This document shows, piece after piece, positions 59,715 through 64,000 of a stretch of 64,000 nucleotides of DNA. How positions within the stretch are numbered: the stretch's first letter is position 1; each line of letters begins with the position of its first letter. Below the pieces are notes generated by a model that worked only from the letters and a program-made list of their open reading frames with translations, did not search any database and was not told the origin of the DNA. The position numbers and the translations under genes are program-made. The DNA is taken from contig JBKECF010000081.1 in assembly GCA_047974375.1 (NCBI GenBank), positions 62,001 through 126,000 on the forward strand, given 5' to 3'. Origin of the DNA: JBKECF01 sp047974375. GTDB taxonomy: Bacteria; Bacillota; Clostridia; Lachnospirales; CAMZNU01.

Positions 59715-60949
59715 TGAAAAATGATGAAATACAACAATTAATTGAACAAATTCGTTGTATTGCTCTAGGTAAGGACATAGGAAGTGATTTAAAAGTTGAA
59801 TCTGAAAATTTAGAAGAACTGCAAGAAGGGCTTATATATTTATCAAAAATATTTACTGACGCAAGCGATAGTTTAAGTAATTTATCTAAGGGAAACTTAG
59901 AATTTAATTCGGTACAAAACTATAGCTTGCTGTCTAATGTTATAAAAGATTTACATTCTAAAATGAAGTATTTTGCATGGCAGGTAAAACAAGTGTCAGA
60001 TGGTAATTACTCCCAAAGTGTGAGTTTTTTAGGAGATTTTTCTGAGAATTTTAATCAAATGATTGAACAATTAGCAGAAAGAGAAGATAGCCTAAAAAAA
60101 CAATCTGTACTTTTATCTAGGTCTGTGGAATTACTAAAATTAATAATGAATAGAATGACCGATGATGTATTAGTGATTTCAATAGAAACTAAAAAAATCA
60201 TTTTCAGAAACGATATTGCGAAAAATATGTTTTGTAATTACAATGAGGAGTATTGTAAATCCAAAGGTTGTTCTCTTGTGGAACACCTAAAAAATTACGA
60301 TGCTAGTGAAATGGAAGGTATATTGTACGAACACTATTGTCCGGAGTTTAATACAACACTAATGGTAACTTCCTTCACTATATATTGGGATGATAAATTG
60401 GCATATGTTCACTTTATTAAAGATATAACTGATGAAAAAGAAGTTAAGTTAAATATGGAAAAAATGGTTTATATTGATCAACTAACGGATGTTTACAACA
60501 GACGTTACTGTATGGAAGAAGTAAGCCAGTTAATTAATGAAAGAAAAATTTTCGTTGCATGCATGGTAGATATTGACAATTTAAAAGTTGCAAATGATAA
60601 TTTTGGACATAATTCTGGTGACTTTTATATTAAAAAAGTAACGGAAGGCTTGGTACAAGGTTTCGATGGTATTGGCTCTGTCTGTAGAATAGGTGGGGAT
60701 GAGCTTTTTATTATTTCCTTAGGTGATAATTTGGAAAAAGTATTAGAAATAGCCAATGATGTTGATGAAAGACTAAGCAAAATAAAGGTTGGCTTTCGTA
60801 TGTCTATTAGTTATGGAGCATATATAGTTAATGAATTTGATGATATTACTAATAAAGATGTTTTTAATAATGTAGATGATTTAATGTATAATTTTAAAAG
60901 AAAGCGTAAAAGAGAAAGACGAACTGAATATAATAAAAAAGGTATGTAA
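59714..60949 (+). CDS. PAS-GGDEF diguanylate cyclase
   Basis: A 411-residue soluble protein: an N-terminal helical part with a HAMP-like region (about 55-115), a PAS-like domain (about 140-240) and a C-terminal GGDEF domain from about 250 ('IDQLTDVYNRRYCMEEV', signature 'RIGGDELFI', with L in place of the usual F). The active-site loop is intact, so cyclic di-GMP synthesis is expected. No RxxD inhibitory site is seen before the signature. There is no membrane segment. It is co-translated with the V4R protein upstream. A bidirectional terminator overlaps its stop codon. Confidence 0.88.
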   Translation: MKNDEIQQLIEQIRCIALGKDIGSDLKVESENLEELQEGLIYLSKIFTDASDSLSNLSKGNLEFNSVQNYSLLSNVIKDLHSKMKYFAWQVKQVSDGNYSQSVSFLGDFSENFNQMIEQLAEREDSLKKQSVLLSRSVELLKLIMNRMTDDVLVISIETKKIIFRNDIAKNMFCNYNEEYCKSKGCSLVEHLKNYDASEMEGILYEHYCPEFNTTLMVTSFTIYWDDKLAYVHFIKDITDEKEVKLNMEKMVYIDQLTDVYNRRYCMEEVSQLINERKIFVACMVDIDNLKVANDNFGHNSGDFYIKKVTEGLVQGFDGIGSVCRIGGDELFIISLGDNLEKVLEIANDVDERLSKIKVGFRMSISYGAYIVNEFDDITNKDVFNNVDDLMYNFKRKRKRERRTEYNKKGM

Positions 60950-60984
60950 AATTCAACTTATTATTTTACATACCTTTTATTTTT
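60935..60984. terminator. Bidirectional terminator between convergent genes
   Basis: AAAAGGTATGTAAAAT, loop TCAACTTATT, ATTTTACATACCTTTT then T-rich; a stem of about 15 bp that includes the last codons of the GGDEF gene. Confidence 0.85.
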
Positions 60985-62026
60985 ATTGAATATATCTAAT
61001 ATATGGTGATTTGCCTTTAAAAAATTCAAATAAAGATTTTTCTAAATCTTGAACAATAACTAAGTTATAGTTTTCTAATCCATAGTTTGGTAAAGATTCT
61101 TCTAAGTATAAAATTTCTTCATTATCTAGCTTTGCTCCTATTAAATTCAGTCTAATATAGCTTTCGTGAATAACAATATTCATTACAGCGAGGTTATCGG
61201 TTTCTATTTCACTAGCTATAAAATTGTTAATATTGGAGTCTAGAGTATTTTTTGCAATACTTTTTGACGATATTAAGTAGGCTGAAATAAAACAAGGTAT
61301 TGTTATGGCACAAATTGCAATAATTATATAATGTTTAACTTTTCGGTCGTATTCTGGGTTGTTGGTTCTAGTAAATATACTTCTATGAAATTTACAAAAT
61401 AGAAAAGCTGATAGCATTATAAAGAATACATTTATTATAAATAAGTATGCAGCACCTAGGGTTATGGACCATTCTCTATGAGCAAGACCAAAGCCGACAA
61501 CACACATTGGAGGCATAAGGGCAGTGGCAATGGCTACCCCGGGAATAACATTTGTCTTTTCTTTTCTAGTTATGCCTATTATTCCTGCAAAACCACCAAA
61601 TAAAGCAATTATTATGTCAAAAAAATTTGGCGATGTTCTTGCTAATATTTCACTTGTTTCTGTTTTAATAGGTGACACTAAAAAATAAATAAAAGAGCCT
61701 GCTAATGCAATTAAAACCTGAATAAGAAATATTTTTGTGGAGCTTTTTAGCAATTTAACATTATAAATAGCTAAGCTAAAAGCTATAGCGATTATAGGGC
61801 TCATTAAAGGGGATATAAGCATTGCACCGATTATTACAGCTGTGGAGTTTGTATTAAGACCTACAGATGCAACAATAATTGCACAAAAAAGTATAAATAA
61901 GGGAGAGCCTTTTATTTGAGTTGAATGAACCATATTTTTTACTATATCTTTTGTTTCTAACTGATCCTTTTTTAAGTGTTGCAAATTTGAATAAATATAA
62001 TTTATTACATCATTAAATTTATGCAT
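60983..62026 (-). CDS. DUF389 family membrane protein (canonical paralogue)
   Basis: A 347-residue DUF389 protein with about six membrane segments and a C-terminal soluble tail. Canonical motifs are present: 'VIIGAMLISPLMSPIIAI', 'ALFGGFAGIIGITRKEK', 'GVAIATALMPPMCVVGFGLA' and 'GAAYLFIINVFFIMLSAF'. The ATG at 62026 has CAGGAG 7 nt upstream; an in-frame start at 62080 is not supported. Its paralogue is at 8458-9480 and lacks several of these residues. Function of the family is not established. It lies 93 bp after pnp and may be transcribed separately. Confidence 0.9.
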   Translation of the reverse strand: MHKFNDVINYIYSNLQHLKKDQLETKDIVKNMVHSTQIKGSPLFILFCAIIVASVGLNTNSTAVIIGAMLISPLMSPIIAIAFSLAIYNVKLLKSSTKIFLIQVLIALAGSFIYFLVSPIKTETSEILARTSPNFFDIIIALFGGFAGIIGITRKEKTNVIPGVAIATALMPPMCVVGFGLAHREWSITLGAAYLFIINVFFIMLSAFLFCKFHRSIFTRTNNPEYDRKVKHYIIIAICAITIPCFISAYLISSKSIAKNTLDSNINNFIASEIETDNLAVMNIVIHESYIRLNLIGAKLDNEEILYLEESLPNYGLENYNLVIVQDLEKSLFEFFKGKSPYIRYIQ

Positions 62027-62118
62027 ATTTTTCTCCTGATTAGTATAAAAATAAGGGATGTAAGAGATTGTCATTAACATTCCCTTATATCCCGTTGGTA
62101 TTATGAACTTAAGAGCTT

Positions 62119-64000
62119 CTATTCAAAGCAAGCTTTTATTGATAATTTAATTCTACCTTGGTCATCTAATTCAATAACCTTTACATCAACTACATCTCCA
62201 ACATTAACTTTATCTTCTACTTGTTTAATTCTTTCTTTATCAATTTGAGAAATATGGACTAAGCCTTCTTTCCCTGGAGCGTATTCTACAAAAGCACCAA
62301 AAGTTGTTGTTTTAACAACTGTGCCTTTAAACTTTGCCCCGATTTCAGGAACGCTAGTAATAGCTACAATCATTTCTTTTGCTTTATTTATTTTTTCAGA
62401 ATCGCTATCTACAATAGAAACTCTTCCACTATCTTCTGTATCAATTTTCTCTACGCCAGTTTCTTCCAAAATTCTTTTTATAGTTTTTCCACGAGGGCCA
62501 ATTAACTCAGCGATTTTATCAACATCTATTTGAAGCGTTTCTATTTTTGGTGCGTATTTAGATACTTCTTTTTTAGGTTCGGCAATTGCTTTATTCATTA
62601 TTTCGTCTAAAATGTACATTCTAGCGCCAAATGTTTGAGACAAAGATTGTTGTATAATTTCAGGAGTAAGACCATCGATTTTTATGTCCATTTGAATAGC
62701 TGTTATACCATCTTTTGTACCAGCAACTTTAAAGTCCATATCACCGAAGAAATCTTCTAATCCTTGTATGTCTGTAAGTAAAACAAAATCATCATCGCTA
62801 TCACCTGTTACTAAACCTACAGAAATTCCTGCTACTGCTCCCTTAATAGGAACACCTGCATCCATAAGGGCAAGTGAGCTGCCGCATACACTGGCTTGAG
62901 AAGTAGAACCATTGGAACTAACTACTTCAGAAACTAGTCTTATAGCATATGAAAATTCATCTTCTGATGGTAATACAGGGACTAAAGCTCTTTCAGCTAA
63001 AGCGCCATGGCCGATTTCCCTACGTCCTGGACCACGGGAAGGCCTTGTTTCTCCAACTGAATAGCTTGGGAAGTTGTAATGATGCATGTATCTTTTATTC
63101 TCGACTTCGTCTAGTCCATCTAATTTTTGAGCCTCGCTAATAGCCCCTAGGGTAGCTATAGTCATAACTTGTGTTTGGCCACGCTTAAATATGGCAGAAC
63201 CATGTGTTCTTGGTAGAATGTCTATCTCTGCGGCAAGTTCTCTTATTTGGTTTAATGCACGTCCATCAGGTCTTTTGTTATCACGTAAAATCATACGACG
63301 AACAGTTTCTTTTTGGAATTTATAAATAGCCTCGTTTATTTTGCTTATGTATTCGTTTTCGTCTTCGATTTCAGAGCTAAGCATTTTTTCTATTACTTCA
63401 TTTTTTAATGCGGATATTTTTGCATCACGTTCTTGTTTCATATCTGTAAAAACTGCTTCTTCCATTTGTTGGTCAGAAACAAGTTCTTTCATTTTGTTAT
63501 AAACGTCCATATCCACTGTGGATTGCTCATAACTATGTTTTTCTTTGCCTTCTTTAGCAACTATTCCATTAATAAATTCTACTATTTTTTTGTTCTCATC
63601 GTGGGCTAACATAATGGCTTCATACATTGTATCATTAGAAACTTCGTTAGCTCCGGCTTCAATCATCATAACTTTTTTTGCAGTTGAGGAAACTGTTAAA
63701 TCTAAATCGCTAATTGTTTTTTCTTCATTAGTTGGGTTTATTATAAAGTTACCATTTATTAAACCGATATTTGTTGAACCTACAGGACCGTTAAATGGTA
63801 TGTCGGAAATAGATAATACAATTGCTGCGCCTATCATTGCACAGATTTCTGGGCTGGCATCTTGGTCTACAGATAGTACTGTAGTAACTATACCTACATC
63901 GTTTCGATAGTCTTTTGGAAATAATGGACGCATTGGTCTATCAATTAAACGAGCTGTTAGAGTGGCTTTTTCAGATGCTCTACCTTCTCTTTTTAAGAAT
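62119..64000 (-). CDS. pnp: Polyribonucleotide nucleotidyltransferase (PNPase), 5' end outside the window
   Basis: The minus-strand frame is still open at 64000 ('FLKREGRASEKATLTARLID'), so the first part of the first RNase PH domain is missing. Visible in order: the end of RNase PH domain 1, the helical linker, RNase PH domain 2 ('GRRPDGRALNQIR'-like start KRPDGRALNQIREL, 'KRGQTQVMTIATLG', 'RREIGHGALAERALVP'), a KH domain ('IDVDKIAELIGPRGKTIKRI') and a complete S1 domain ('GTVVKTTTFGAFVEYAPGKE'). The enzyme degrades mRNA 3' to 5' with phosphate and acts in the degradosome. About 627 residues of a usual ~700 are present. Confidence 0.96.
   Translation of the reverse strand, partial: FLKREGRASEKATLTARLIDRPMRPLFPKDYRNDVGIVTTVLSVDQDASPEICAMIGAAIVLSISDIPFNGPVGSTNIGLINGNFIINPTNEEKTISDLDLTVSSTAKKVMMIEAGANEVSNDTMYEAIMLAHDENKKIVEFINGIVAKEGKEKHSYEQSTVDMDVYNKMKELVSDQQMEEAVFTDMKQERDAKISALKNEVIEKMLSSEIEDENEYISKINEAIYKFQKETVRRMILRDNKRPDGRALNQIRELAAEIDILPRTHGSAIFKRGQTQVMTIATLGAISEAQKLDGLDEVENKRYMHHYNFPSYSVGETRPSRGPGRREIGHGALAERALVPVLPSEDEFSYAIRLVSEVVSSNGSTSQASVCGSSLALMDAGVPIKGAVAGISVGLVTGDSDDDFVLLTDIQGLEDFFGDMDFKVAGTKDGITAIQMDIKIDGLTPEIIQQSLSQTFGARMYILDEIMNKAIAEPKKEVSKYAPKIETLQIDVDKIAELIGPRGKTIKRILEETGVEKIDTEDSGRVSIVDSDSEKINKAKEMIVAITSVPEIGAKFKGTVVKTTTFGAFVEYAPGKEGLVHISQIDKERIKQVEDKVNVGDVVDVKVIELDDQGRIKLSIKACFE

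Overview
The window is low-GC chromosomal DNA (AT-rich intergenic regions, strong Shine-Dalgarno sites, sigma-A type promoters) from a Gram-positive anaerobe of the class Clostridia. The evidence is the holB-ricT-trmN6 block, the L33-SecE-NusG-L11-L1-L10-L7/L12 block with an L10 leader RNA, SLH and copper-amine-oxidase-like surface domains, tandem-GerMN and ComEA/ComEC proteins, and oxygen-sensitive purine-type catabolism with a molybdenum hydroxylase and ferredoxin-type enzymes. Genus cannot be fixed from the sequence alone; a Lachnospirales/Cellulosilyticum-like background is a guess. No tRNA, rRNA, CRISPR array, intact transposase or prophage was seen.

Layout. 1-3.1 kb: end of a surface-domain gene, then a decayed module (frameshifted MFS transporter and a 5'-truncated, twice-frameshifted radical SAM/SPASM gene) and a GlcG/HbpS protein. 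3.3-5.6 kb: amino-acid ABC importer. 5.7-8.3 kb: trmN6, ricT, holB on the minus strand. 8.5-14.8 kb: a DUF389 membrane protein, then a competence-linked operon comEA - response regulator - histidine kinase - GerMN protein - short comEC. 15-18.5 kb: SLH protein and phosphohexomutase. 19-22.3 kb: rpmG, secE, nusG, rplK, rplA, L10 leader, rplJ, rplL, closed by terminators and not followed by rpoBC. 22.5-25.7 kb: YgiQ-type radical SAM protein and an RsmF-type RNA methyltransferase. 25.8-28 kb: accessory pocket with remnants, small membrane/secreted proteins, a gene carrying a dnaX-type slippery heptamer, and repeats. 28.2-41.4 kb: a long minus-strand purine/cyclic-amide catabolic cluster (NCS2 permease, two amidohydrolases, hydantoinase, three xanthine-dehydrogenase subunits, PreA-like protein, M20 and M19 peptidases) behind an approximately 465-nt structured leader. 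41.7-44.5 kb: flavin reductase-like protein, nicotinate phosphoribosyltransferase, ThuA-domain protein. 44.6-50.5 kb: LplABC-type sugar importer with its YesN/YesM two-component system. 50.5-52.9 kb: second accessory pocket with a PHD/ParE toxin-antitoxin pair between two repeat copies and, next to it, a secreted toxin-like reading frame with no standard start codon, overlapped by its probable immunity gene. 53-64 kb: lactonase, glutamate dehydrogenase, NAD synthetase, GH35 beta-galactosidase, V4R plus GGDEF pair, a second DUF389 protein, and pnp (runs off the window).

The most interesting material lies in the two accessory pockets and in non-coding DNA: (i) the 192-codon toxin-like frame at 52283-52861 overlapped by its neighbour; (ii) a repeated 25-27-nt hairpin module with constant flanks (GAGCA...GACCA) and a freely varying but always self-complementary stem; (iii) four copies of a palindromic dispersed element, one with its two ends joined; (iv) the long purine-operon leader with at least four hairpins; (v) an in-frame A AAA AAG heptamer that would add a hydrophobic domain to a secreted protein.
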